Of a stretch of 64,000 nucleotides of DNA, positions 17,785-26,070 are shown piece by piece (within the stretch, counting starts at the first letter, position 1; the number at the start of each line of letters is the position of its first letter). Below the pieces are notes generated by a model. It was not told the origin of the DNA and did not search any database. It saw nothing but the letters and a program-made list of their open reading frames with translations. The stretch is taken from positions 1,295,594-1,359,593 of the forward strand of contig NZ_AJYZ02000019.1 in the NCBI RefSeq assembly GCF_000272045.2. The letters run 5' to 3'. A program made the position numbers and the translations under genes. Origin of the DNA: Vibrio crassostreae 9ZC13. GTDB lineage: Bacteria > Pseudomonadota > Gammaproteobacteria > Enterobacterales > Vibrionaceae.

Positions 17785-18272
17785 ATCAACATTGGATGTA
17801 TACACACAAGCTGACAACATCGAGGTTGCTAAGAGTAAAAATATCACTCTGAATTTTGCCATTTTTTCATATCAGACCTAAAAACGCTAAAAAATTAAGG
17901 CATAGATAATAACAAAGTTAGTGCATAAACTAGGTGTTCATTATTCCTATTATGGTAAATGTGCGCGTTTGCTATCAGAAACAGCCCTCAGACCACCTCA
18001 AACGCTCTTAGCGAAGATTTTAGACACTTGATCAAGGCGGTATGCTTCCATAACGCCTTGTAGGTTTGTGACGCTTTAAGATCGGTTTGTAGAGCAAAAG
18101 TCATCGAGTTGCTTTGAACTAAGAACTGCACTCTGATACCCAGTTTACGTTCTTTTTGAGTTTGGGTGTCAGATTAGTTCTATTAGGCCAAAAACCACTC
18201 GACTGTGAATGCAGACTTTTTGGCTAAACCAATTTAGGGGCACAAACGCGCTAGAAACGTGAGATTAACACC
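17785..18272. other. Non-coding stretch with two hairpins
   Basis: No supported gene lies here. Two inverted repeats follow each other: TCTGATACCCA/TGGGTGTCAGA around 18132-18173 (one mismatch), and TAGGCCAAAAA/TTTTTGGCTAA around 18184-18226. They may be terminators for the OLD gene or an uncharacterised structured RNA. Confidence 0.5.
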
Positions 18273-20237
18273 TCAAATAGCGGCAGCACTTGCGCTGTCC
18301 GCCTGCTTTGGCTTGTTAGCTTCTGTTGTACTTGAGCCCAGAATACTATTAACTAACTCCTGTAAAGTATCTGACTTTAAGCCTGCTTTCCAAGCGCTTT
18401 CTAGCGCCCTTGAGACAGCTAAGGGGTTTTTCTTTAATCCACCTGCATTCCCGTAATAGGCAGCTGCTTGATCTTCATGTTGCTTCCAATCTTCACCAAA
18501 CTCAGGCCCTATTGTGTTTGTTATATTTGTTTTCCACATTCTAAGGTTAGATTTTTTCACATCGTTACTTGGCCAATGTTCATTTTTGTCATGACCTAAT
18601 AGATGCAAAATAGCAGCATTATCGTTTTTGTGTTTGTTGATTTCAGATTCTCTTGTTTTGTCGGTGTCAGCATCACAAACTACAAACACTTCGATATTAA
18701 GTAATTTTGCTATTGCTAACGGTTTTATTAATTCATTTTTTCCACCAACTGGAATTATATGGTAACCAGAACGCCTAAATTCTGACAATTTACCCATCAA
18801 TTGAACATAAGAGGTTAAATAAGCCACATCCTCAATTCCTTCGACTAATATCAGTTTCTTGCTAAAAAACATCTCACTAATTTCAGGACGTAGTGTTGGG
18901 TAAAGCTTAGCGATCATACCGCTTTCTTTAACGGCTTTCTCCCCAGCATCCTTTAACTCTTTTACTAAATCGTCATACTTTAATGAGGTTACTGATGAAG
19001 AAACCGGAGAACCAACCTCTCTTACCATTCTCACCGTATGGAAATCATCACTTGGTATAAAATATGGACTATGCGAGCATACAACGATTTGAGAATTATC
19101 ATTAGCTAGGTCTTGTAAAACTTCTGATAAATACCTCGCTTGAGGTGGGTGTTGATATAACTCAGGTTCTTCAATCGCCATAACTAGCGTAGGGGCGTTT
19201 TCGTCATCAATGTCAGCTAGCTCTTGAAGTAGAGTTAATAGATATGATCTCTGCATTCCATGACCAAAGTGAGCTAATTCACTTTCAAAGCCTTTTTCCC
19301 CAATTTGTATATGAGCAAATGGCTCTTCGATTTTTATGGCTTTATCAGCATCACTTTTCCAAAGAACTTTTGCAGTTGCGCTTGGATTAGCCCAAAGCTT
19401 TAGCTTAGTTTCCAATGAATCAGATATGCTCGAAAGAACTCCTTGTTCTGCTTCAAGCATTGATTGATAGTTTTGTTTTAGGTCATTTCTTAAACTGGTA
19501 ACTTTTTCTGTGAAATTGACCTTTGATCTTATGGCCCGCGATAATAGCTGTCCAAGAGCAGAATTTTTGTTTTCCTCTGCTTCTTCTGAAAAATCTTTTG
19601 ACGCGGATACAAATACCCACTGTAAATGCGGGGCGAGTCTGTTTGCACCTTTTGAAACACCATAAAACTGATCCTCACTTGGGATAAGGCTACAATTTTC
19701 AGGATGATCGGCCTCAAATGAGTTGAGTGCGTCAGCCATGTCGGCTTTTGAACTTGCTGTTGATATATCAGGCCACTTGTCTCTCAAGTTAGCAAATATC
19801 TCTTTTAGTTCCTTTGCTGGTTTCTTAGCTTTTTCAGCCTCAAACCAAACTTTAAACTCGGTCATGCCGAGTCTATTACCAAATTGCTTTACTCCAGCCC
19901 TTTCTGTTCCCTCGTCATATTCAGCCTTAGCCATAACAACTAACTGGTCCTGTCTTACATAATCAGCTAGCCCTTTTTTAGCCTCTGTCGAAAGGTCTTT
20001 GAAAGTCACCGTAATTGAGATTGGTTCACTCGTATTTTTATGGTGAAAGTCATCAGCAGAAAGTTTGCTTAAGTCGGTTTTAGAGTCTTTATGCTGACGA
20101 AAGAAAACATTCAGTGCATTCATTACTGTTGATTTTCCGGCACCATTTGGACCAACCAAGCAGTTATAATCATCGAAGTTTACAGTTTCGTCTTTAAAAG
20201 ACCGGAAGTTTTGAATTCTAACTGACTCTAATTTCAT
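18273..20237 (-). CDS. OLD-family ATP-dependent endonuclease
   Basis: The 654-aa protein joins an N-terminal SMC/RecF-like ABC ATPase to a C-terminal TOPRIM nuclease. Walker A is GPNGAGKST near residue 32; the signature and Walker B regions appear as LAHFGHGMQRSYLL and LVMAIEEPELYQHPPQAR. TOPRIM acidic residues are in KLILVEGIEDVAYL and VVCDADTDKT. This matches class 1 OLD proteins such as phage P2 Old, which act against phages. No UvrD-like helicase (GajB) is adjacent, so it is not Gabija as seen here. The ATG at 20237 fits AAGGA at 20243-20247; the ATG at 20243 is the alternative. Confidence 0.9.
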   Translation of the reverse strand: MKLESVRIQNFRSFKDETVNFDDYNCLVGPNGAGKSTVMNALNVFFRQHKDSKTDLSKLSADDFHHKNTSEPISITVTFKDLSTEAKKGLADYVRQDQLVVMAKAEYDEGTERAGVKQFGNRLGMTEFKVWFEAEKAKKPAKELKEIFANLRDKWPDISTASSKADMADALNSFEADHPENCSLIPSEDQFYGVSKGANRLAPHLQWVFVSASKDFSEEAEENKNSALGQLLSRAIRSKVNFTEKVTSLRNDLKQNYQSMLEAEQGVLSSISDSLETKLKLWANPSATAKVLWKSDADKAIKIEEPFAHIQIGEKGFESELAHFGHGMQRSYLLTLLQELADIDDENAPTLVMAIEEPELYQHPPQARYLSEVLQDLANDNSQIVVCSHSPYFIPSDDFHTVRMVREVGSPVSSSVTSLKYDDLVKELKDAGEKAVKESGMIAKLYPTLRPEISEMFFSKKLILVEGIEDVAYLTSYVQLMGKLSEFRRSGYHIIPVGGKNELIKPLAIAKLLNIEVFVVCDADTDKTRESEINKHKNDNAAILHLLGHDKNEHWPSNDVKKSNLRMWKTNITNTIGPEFGEDWKQHEDQAAAYYGNAGGLKKNPLAVSRALESAWKAGLKSDTLQELVNSILGSSTTEANKPKQADSASAAAI

Positions 20238-20282
20238 GTTCATCCTTGTTTAAGAAGCTAACATCTTATTCAATAGCGTTGT

Positions 20283-20300
20283 GCTCTGTTTAAACAGAGC
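20283..20300. promoter_or_regulatory. Perfect 18-bp palindrome upstream of the OLD gene
   Basis: GCTCTGTTTAAACAGAGC lies 46 bp before the OLD start codon and is a candidate operator. It shares the GTTTAAAC core with the palindrome in the oriT-like region. Confidence 0.5.
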
Positions 20301-20483
20301 ATCGTCTGCCAATGTGAGTTTTTCACACACTACCAAAGCCCCATGCGTCTGATAGCACTATCACAACTGCACTCATAACTGTACACGCTGCATGGTCAAT
20401 CAGGCGTGATGACATTAGCAAAAATAGGGGAAGAACCAACAGAACGCGCTATGCTGGACTGCTGGCCAAAATGACTTTGTGGC

Positions 20484-20509
20484 ACAGGCTTTTCAGGAGA
20501 AAAGCCTGT
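20484..20509 (-). terminator. Hairpin after the integrase gene
   Basis: Perfect 11-bp stem ACAGGCTTTTC/GAAAAGCCTGT with a 4-nt loop, 11 bp beyond the integrase stop. No T run follows on the minus strand, so termination is only presumed. Confidence 0.5.
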
Positions 20510-20520
20510 ATCAGCAAGCC

Positions 20521-21117
20521 TCAGCAGTCTGTTTGCTCTGAGAGCCTCAGAGCGTCTTCCAGTTCCACTCCAAGGTAACGAATAGTGTTATCTAGCTTCG
20601 AGTGCCCCAGTAAAATCTGTACCGCTCTGATGTTTTTTGTTTTGGCATAGATCAAGGTTGCTTTAGTACGGCGCATGGAATGAGTGCCATAGTAGTCCGC
20701 ATTCAATCCAAGTTTTACTGCCCAGTTCCTGATAATCGATCGATAGAATGAGTAGCTGATAGGTTGTCCTTTTTGGCGACCACTTGGAAACAAAAAACTG
20801 CTTGCCTCTAAGGATGCCGAGTAGATCCATCGGCTAATACTTTGTTGCGTTCTCGGGGTAATCTCGTAGTGGACGTCGGTGCCAGTTTTTTTCTGGATGC
20901 ATTGAACCCTTTCATAGATTACACCTTGCGAAGAAACATCATATACATGCAGCCTTAGTAAATCACTTGCCCTTAATTTGCTATCAATGGCTAAGTTCAA
21001 TAGTGCAAGCTGCATTAGGTCGCTTTCAAGCTCTAGCCTAGTTCTAATTCGCCAAATTTCTTCCAACTTGAATGGTCGTTTAATGCCGCTGCATTTTCCC
21101 GAAGATAACTTTCTCAT
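20521..21117 (-). CDS. Short tyrosine recombinase/integrase
   Basis: This 198-aa protein is essentially a catalytic domain alone, the size of FimB/FimE-type recombinases. All catalytic residues are visible: Arg49 (SKLRASDLL), Lys in IQKKTGTD (76-77), His146 and Arg149 (GTHSMRRTK), His172 (LLGHSKLD) and Tyr181 (TIRYLG). No N-terminal core-binding domain is present, as is normal in this widespread short group. The ATG at 21117 follows GAGGAGG closely. It probably recombines sites flanking this accessory block; no att sites could be identified with confidence. Confidence 0.9.
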   Translation of the reverse strand: MRKLSSGKCSGIKRPFKLEEIWRIRTRLELESDLMQLALLNLAIDSKLRASDLLRLHVYDVSSQGVIYERVQCIQKKTGTDVHYEITPRTQQSISRWIYSASLEASSFLFPSGRQKGQPISYSFYRSIIRNWAVKLGLNADYYGTHSMRRTKATLIYAKTKNIRAVQILLGHSKLDNTIRYLGVELEDALRLSEQTDC

Positions 21118-21429
21118 GTTGACCTCCTCTTCGATATTATTGGTCAACATAAAGTCTGGCTATAAACTGAAACTGTTCCAGCCTGATAGCCATCGATCAC
21201 GCAGTCGTTCAGGGTGCTCAGAATCATCCGTGGACAATACTTTGTTAGATTAATTGCTTTAACAAGAGTGCAACATATAAGAATAAGTAACTTGAAATCT
21301 GATTTGTGCAGACTACCCCAAGATTCTAATACTCACTATTTTTCATTTATTTTTTGACTACTGTAGACTTTCTTCAAACCACCTACTTCCTATACTCACA
21401 GATATTGTGGGACATTAAAGGATCAATAT
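21118..21429. other. Right-hand spacer of the accessory block
   Basis: Holds no supported gene. GGCTAT and ATAGCC form a short inverted pair around 21163-21194 next to the integrase promoter, a possible recombinase site. The remainder is AT-rich and leads to the amidohydrolase. Confidence 0.4.
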
Positions 21430-23103
21430 ATGAACCGAGTTTACTCACTTGCATTAATAGCGAGCTTAACCATGAGTCCAATTTCTCTTGCTGCTGAACA
21501 AGCGGATGTGATTATCACTAACGCCAAGATTTACGGTTACGACGATGCAGATGCTATCGCGATTTACGATGGTAATATTGTGTATGTTGGTAATACACCC
21601 GAAGTCAATGCCTATCGGACCTCGACAACTAACATTATCAATGTTGAACAAGCTTTTGTGATGCCGGGTTTTATCGATAACCACAACCATGTGTTTGAAG
21701 CGGCTTCGGAGGCAGGGGGCAATTGTGAGCTGAATATGGATACTTCACTGGAAGAGCAGATCCCCTATCTAAAAGCGTGTCGTAAGCAAGCTAAGTCGAA
21801 CGAATGGCTAATGGGTTATGGCTTTTCTCTTGATGCAATCCTAAGTGAAGACAACCGTTATACACCTTTAGAAGTGATTGACCGTATTTTCCCGGATCAA
21901 CCAGTGGTGATTATGGAGCAGACTTCCCACTCCATGTGGGTGAATTCAGCAGCCCTTAAGCAAGCAGGCATCTCCAAACACTCCCAAGAACCGCAAGGCG
22001 GCAAGATTCTTAAAGACGATGAAACTGGAGAACTCAATGGCATTTTGCTTGATAATGCGGGCGATATTGTTATGGAGATGGCATGGAACAGCTTAGAGAG
22101 CCAATTTGATCAAAGTTACGAAGGCTTAATGGCAGGCCTTGAAGAAGCGGCCGCTCATGGTATAACCACAATTGGTGACGGTCGATTATATTGGAAACGT
22201 GGCTGGTATGAAGTGTGGAAACAAGCTGAAGAAAAAGGAAACTTAACGGCTCGTGTATCGCTTCGCCCGTGGATTTACCCGGCCGACTCCATGGAACCCC
22301 AGCTTACATTTTTAAAGAAAATTCAATCCAGCGACAAATCTCGTTTGCTACTGGTGGATCAGGTGAAAATGTATAGCGATGGTATTTTCATTAACGGAAC
22401 TGCAAAAACACTGGCTCCGTATCTAGACACCTATATTCCTGACGAGCCATACGGCATCAACTATATTCCACCGCAGCAAATGAAAATCTGGCTTGATGAG
22501 TTAAATCAAATTGGTTATAGCGCTCATATTCATGCTATAGGTGATGGAGGTATTCGTGAGTCACTGAATGCTATCGAATATGTTCGCAGTCAAGGCGCAG
22601 ATAAACCTTATACACTAACTCATGTGGAGCTGGTGAACTCAAAAGATGTCCCGCGTTTTGCCAAGCTGAATGTAACGGCAGATTTTCAGGTTGGCTCTGA
22701 TTATGTGGCTTACCATGATCACAAATGGGCAGAAGTTTTTCTTGGTGCTAAACGCACCAGAGCCATGATGAACCTGAAAGCCATCTTTGATACAGGGGCT
22801 AACGTCTCTTTGAGTAGTGACTGGAATGTGCATGATATCAATCCGTTAGTTGGTATCGCCAATAGCCTTAAAATGGGTAAAACGGGATTGCCGGATATTC
22901 ATTCAGCGATTGATGCTTACACAACCAACGCCGCAGAAAGTTTGGGAATCAGTGATATTACAGGTTCGATAGAAGTCGGAAAATCAGCAGACTTTGCCAT
23001 TTTGGAACATGATATTACCCGCTTGCGGGTAGGTGAGATTGCCGACACTAAGATCTTAATGACAATGTTACAGGGTGATATAGTTTTCGACTCAGAAGAG
23101 TAA
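21430..23103 (+). CDS. YtcJ-like metal-dependent amidohydrolase, exported
   Basis: This 557-aa protein has a cleavable signal peptide (MNRVYSLALIASLTMSPISLAA), so it acts in the periplasm or beyond. The Amidohydro_3 fold follows. Metal ligands are visible in PGFIDNHNHVFEA and AHIHAIGDGG, with a late aspartate in SLSSDWNVHDINP and the C-terminal GSIEVGKSADFAIL that closes the beta sandwich. YtcJ homologues hydrolyse C-N bonds of diverse amides; the substrate is unknown. A small membrane-protein gene follows by 52 bp. Confidence 0.88.
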   Translation: MNRVYSLALIASLTMSPISLAAEQADVIITNAKIYGYDDADAIAIYDGNIVYVGNTPEVNAYRTSTTNIINVEQAFVMPGFIDNHNHVFEAASEAGGNCELNMDTSLEEQIPYLKACRKQAKSNEWLMGYGFSLDAILSEDNRYTPLEVIDRIFPDQPVVIMEQTSHSMWVNSAALKQAGISKHSQEPQGGKILKDDETGELNGILLDNAGDIVMEMAWNSLESQFDQSYEGLMAGLEEAAAHGITTIGDGRLYWKRGWYEVWKQAEEKGNLTARVSLRPWIYPADSMEPQLTFLKKIQSSDKSRLLLVDQVKMYSDGIFINGTAKTLAPYLDTYIPDEPYGINYIPPQQMKIWLDELNQIGYSAHIHAIGDGGIRESLNAIEYVRSQGADKPYTLTHVELVNSKDVPRFAKLNVTADFQVGSDYVAYHDHKWAEVFLGAKRTRAMMNLKAIFDTGANVSLSSDWNVHDINPLVGIANSLKMGKTGLPDIHSAIDAYTTNAAESLGISDITGSIEVGKSADFAILEHDITRLRVGEIADTKILMTMLQGDIVFDSEE

Positions 23104-23155
23104 CTAAAAAGGTGCAGGATGTTTCCGGCACCTTATTTTTTCCACGGAGGTAAGA

Positions 23156-23566
23156 GTGCTACGTAAACGTTTCTATATTGAAGTGAGCCTGAAACAACTA
23201 ATACTGCTGGTGATCCTTGTCCCGGTACTGTTTAGCTGCACCTTCGATAGCATGCGCGATATGGAACATGGTAATCAGTCGGCGATTTTAGCCGTTATTG
23301 GGCTCATGATGGCTGCTGGTATTATTGGCGTGTTTGAAGCGACATACCAGAAAACTCAGCTTGCTAATCAGATTCAGCGAATTCTGGTTCACTTCACTAA
23401 GCTACTTCTCTTTACTGGTATTTCTGAGCTTATGATCTTGGCGATAGCGGCTATTGGCACCACATCAACGGTATGGGACGATCCATTGCTATGGGCGCTA
23501 TTACCTATTTACGCCTCCCTGTATATCTATGATTGGTGGGATGCGCTTATCGCAGCGTCTGACTAA
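23156..23566 (+). CDS. Small integral membrane protein, unknown function
   Basis: A 136-aa protein with three to four hydrophobic segments (for example LILLVILVPVLFS, AILAVIGLMMAAGIIGVF and LMILAIAAIGTTS) and no named family that I recognise. It starts at a GTG with GGAGG five bases upstream. It lies on the same strand as the amidohydrolase and ends 4 bp from the convergent LysR gene. Confidence 0.7.
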   Translation: MLRKRFYIEVSLKQLILLVILVPVLFSCTFDSMRDMEHGNQSAILAVIGLMMAAGIIGVFEATYQKTQLANQIQRILVHFTKLLLFTGISELMILAIAAIGTTSTVWDDPLLWALLPIYASLYIYDWWDALIAASD

Positions 23567-23570
23567 TTCG

Positions 23571-24461
23571 CTACTTGTATTGGTGTTTCTGGGGCAGAAG
23601 ATGGTAGTGTTTAAAGGCTTTAATTACCATACTCCCACTTTCAGAAAGGGTTAGTCCGTTGCGCCAACACAGCTCAACTTTTCGGTCAATGCCAGAGAGT
23701 TCGAAGTCGCATTTGAGAGCAACCAGTAGGCCGTTTTCGATTTGCGTGCTAACACACTCCTCTGGTAAAAACGCAAATCCCTTATTGTGTTTGAGCATAG
23801 CTATGAGGGGATCGATATCTGAGAACACACAGTAACACGGGCTAAAACCATCGTTGTCTTCGCTACTTACTTCACCCCATACTAACTCGCGGTATTCACT
23901 CAAGTCCTTACTGGTAACGTGAGATAACTGAGCCAGTGGATGGTCAGGACTACAGACTAGAATTTCTCTATAGTACCCTAGACGGCAATAATCGAAATGT
24001 TTGTGATGAATAGTTTCCGACTCATGGGTAATTATGACATCTACATGACCATCGCCTAAGTCTTGCTCCAGTTGGGTTCTTTCATCGCGATAGACCTCAA
24101 CACTCAAATGGGGTAAATCTAAAACAGAGGCTAGAGGTTGCGTAAACACAATGTCAGGGATGTAGTTTTCAATCCCTATGGTCAGTACAGTCGGCTCATT
24201 TTGCATAAGCATTTCAGCACCTTGGACAAACTTATCAAGGTGGCTCAGTGTATGAGTAAGATGGGGAAGTAAACGTTCCCCGTCTTTACTCAAAGTGGTT
24301 TTATTTCCTGTTCGGTCAAAGAAGTTAACCCCCAGATCGATTTCCAGATCAGAAATCCATTGACTAACCTGAGATTGCTTTTTACCCAGTTTACGTGCCG
24401 CGGCAGAAATCGATCCAGTTTCTACGGCTAATAACAGTGCTTTTAGATGAAGTGTGTTCAT
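23571..24461 (-). CDS. LysR-family transcriptional regulator
   Basis: The 296-aa protein has the LysR N-terminal helix-turn-helix (LLAVETGSISAAARKLGKKQ, then SQVSQWISDLEIDLGVNFFD) and a periplasmic-binding-protein-like effector domain. Its target is not evident: no real gene diverges from it, and the stop nearly touches the small membrane protein gene. Confidence 0.9.
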   Translation of the reverse strand: MNTLHLKALLLAVETGSISAAARKLGKKQSQVSQWISDLEIDLGVNFFDRTGNKTTLSKDGERLLPHLTHTLSHLDKFVQGAEMLMQNEPTVLTIGIENYIPDIVFTQPLASVLDLPHLSVEVYRDERTQLEQDLGDGHVDVIITHESETIHHKHFDYCRLGYYREILVCSPDHPLAQLSHVTSKDLSEYRELVWGEVSSEDNDGFSPCYCVFSDIDPLIAMLKHNKGFAFLPEECVSTQIENGLLVALKCDFELSGIDRKVELCWRNGLTLSESGSMVIKAFKHYHLLPQKHQYK

Positions 24462-24796
24462 AGACCAATACTTAGAGTTGATGGTGCTTTGACTAATTCC
24501 AGTATGTATTAAATGCGTGACTCATTTCTTGAGATCTCAGCTCAGCCAAATTACACAATAAGTCCTTGTTCTTTATCAATTAAGACATATGTAGAATTAA
24601 TAATTCTACTCGAAGATAAAAAAATATTAATAGAAAATTCTCCGCGCCCACCTATCTTGAATTACTATGCTCAGCGCGTAGCACCCGAAAAACAAGCCCT
24701 ATTCGAAGAAAGCATACCGTTCTAACCCAAAAAAGAATGTATTAAAGACATATATGAAAAAAGATAAAGTAAATCACCAATAACATTTTTAAACTA
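24462..24796. other. Non-coding spacer with a doubtful small frame
   Basis: A 70-codon plus-strand frame at 24513-24725 ends in NSPRPPILNYYAQRVAPEK and could be the tail of a decayed gene. It lacks a ribosome binding site and a recognisable family, so it is not called as a gene. Confidence 0.35.
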
Positions 24797-25008
24797 GGCA
24801 AACACTCTAAATTGTTTTGGGGCAGAAGTGCTTCATAGTGAATTTTGCAACAGGCTGTTGCAAAATTGGGGTTGGAGTTTGTCCAGCAGCCTGTTGGACA
24901 TTCGATGAAGCAGGCAATTTACTAATTGTGCAGCAGCTTGTTGCACAAATAAATCTCATGTTGGTTTCATGCGCACTAAACACGTCTTGGGGCAAAGGTG
25001 TGTTTGCC
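24797..25008. repeat. MITE-like unit with three consecutive palindromes
   Basis: Short terminal inverted repeats GGCAAACAC (24797-24805) and GTGTTTGCC (25000-25008) bracket three palindromes of related core. The first, 24841-24867, is a perfect 13+1+13 palindrome with arm AATTTTGCAACAG. The second, 24880-24900, has arm TGTCCAGCAG with one mismatch. The third, 24926-24948, has arm TTGTGCAGCAG with two mismatches. Cores converge on CARCAG-CTGTTG while outer arms differ. Open frames across it on both strands look accidental. Confidence 0.5.
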
Positions 25009-25046
25009 ATGATCGGCGCTAGCACACCTCTGATAACAACATACTA

Positions 25047-25958
25047 TCAACTTAACCACGGCGCTTTTTGGCATTGATCTTTTAATAGAGATAAAAAGCC
25101 AGTGACTCGCGCTGACCTCTCATGCGCAGCAGAACTCACGAGGGCAACAATATCGGCATTTGGAAGCTCATAATTTGGCAATAATCGCACTAATTTACCA
25201 CTATCAATCTGTGATTGAATATCCCATTCAGATCGCATGATAATCCCTAAGTCTCTTAAGGCCCAGTCTTTAATCACTCTGCCCTCATTACTTGCAAGTG
25301 AAGGACGAATTCGAACATTTTCTATGGATCCTGAGACTGTATGAGTAAAGCTCCACAACGTGACATCTTCATTATTTTCTCTCAACGCAATACATTGATG
25401 CTTCTTAAGATCTTGCGGAGTTTCAGGCTGTCCATAACGTGATAAATACTCGGGCGAAGCGCAAACAAAGCGCTTGTTTGGGGCTAAACTCACCATCTTA
25501 AGGCTGGAATCCGCCAGGTGACCAATGTAGATGATAATGTCCCATTTATGATGGTTGGCCCAGTTTGGCTTATCTGATAACTCTAGCTCCACCTCTAGGC
25601 GAGGATGAGCTTTTTTATACTCACCTAATAAAGGGGCTATCACATCGTTGCCAAAGCCAAGGGGCGCCAATACTCTTAGACAACCACTGACATCCCCTCT
25701 GCTTTCATTGAGTTTATCGGTGAGCTCGTCCAAATCTTCAAGGATCGAAATACCAGTATCAACTAAAACGCGCCCTTCTTCTGTTAAGCTAACCACGCGC
25801 GAAGGCCGTTGAAGTAACTTAAGCGATAGCTTCTTTTCGATATGTTGAATACGCTGAGTGACTGATGGCGGCGTTATATTGAGCGTACGAGCCGCATCTG
25901 CCAATGTTCTATGGTTAGAAACTACCACAAGAAATCGAATATCTTCTGTCGTTAACAT
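25047..25958 (-). CDS. LysR-family transcriptional regulator of the adjacent amino-acid operon
   Basis: A 303-aa LysR protein with the HTH LADAARTLNITPPSVTQRIQ and effector domain. It diverges from the operon starting at 26071 with a 112-bp spacer, the standard arrangement for a LysR regulator and its target. The co-inducer is probably an amino acid or its breakdown product, inferred from the operon. Confidence 0.9.
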   Translation of the reverse strand: MLTTEDIRFLVVVSNHRTLADAARTLNITPPSVTQRIQHIEKKLSLKLLQRPSRVVSLTEEGRVLVDTGISILEDLDELTDKLNESRGDVSGCLRVLAPLGFGNDVIAPLLGEYKKAHPRLEVELELSDKPNWANHHKWDIIIYIGHLADSSLKMVSLAPNKRFVCASPEYLSRYGQPETPQDLKKHQCIALRENNEDVTLWSFTHTVSGSIENVRIRPSLASNEGRVIKDWALRDLGIIMRSEWDIQSQIDSGKLVRLLPNYELPNADIVALVSSAAHERSARVTGFLSLLKDQCQKAPWLS

Positions 25959-26070
25959 TAACTTCCAACCTAATGTATAAGTAGATTTTTGTTAATATAA
26001 TTCAACTTCTTCCTACTTCATAATCATTTCATCAATAGTTAATTTCACTTTGCAAGTTTAGGTAAATGAA

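Larger units (their letters stand above)
20238..20520. other. Spacer between OLD and integrase genes
   Basis: The spacer contains a perfect palindrome at 20283-20300 and a hairpin at 20484-20509, listed separately. No open frame is convincing. Confidence 0.5.

Noticed and set aside
18273..20237. Gabija defence system
   Set aside because: The GajA-like OLD protein has no adjacent UvrD/PcrA-type GajB gene on either side, so a stand-alone OLD is the supportable call.
24513..24725. 70-aa plus-strand frame
   Set aside because: No ribosome binding site and no recognisable family. It could be a decayed gene tail but cannot be supported.
24807..25077. Overlapping small frames on both strands across the palindromes
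   Set aside because: Cys-rich low-plausibility translations arise from the palindromic DNA itself; no ribosome sites.
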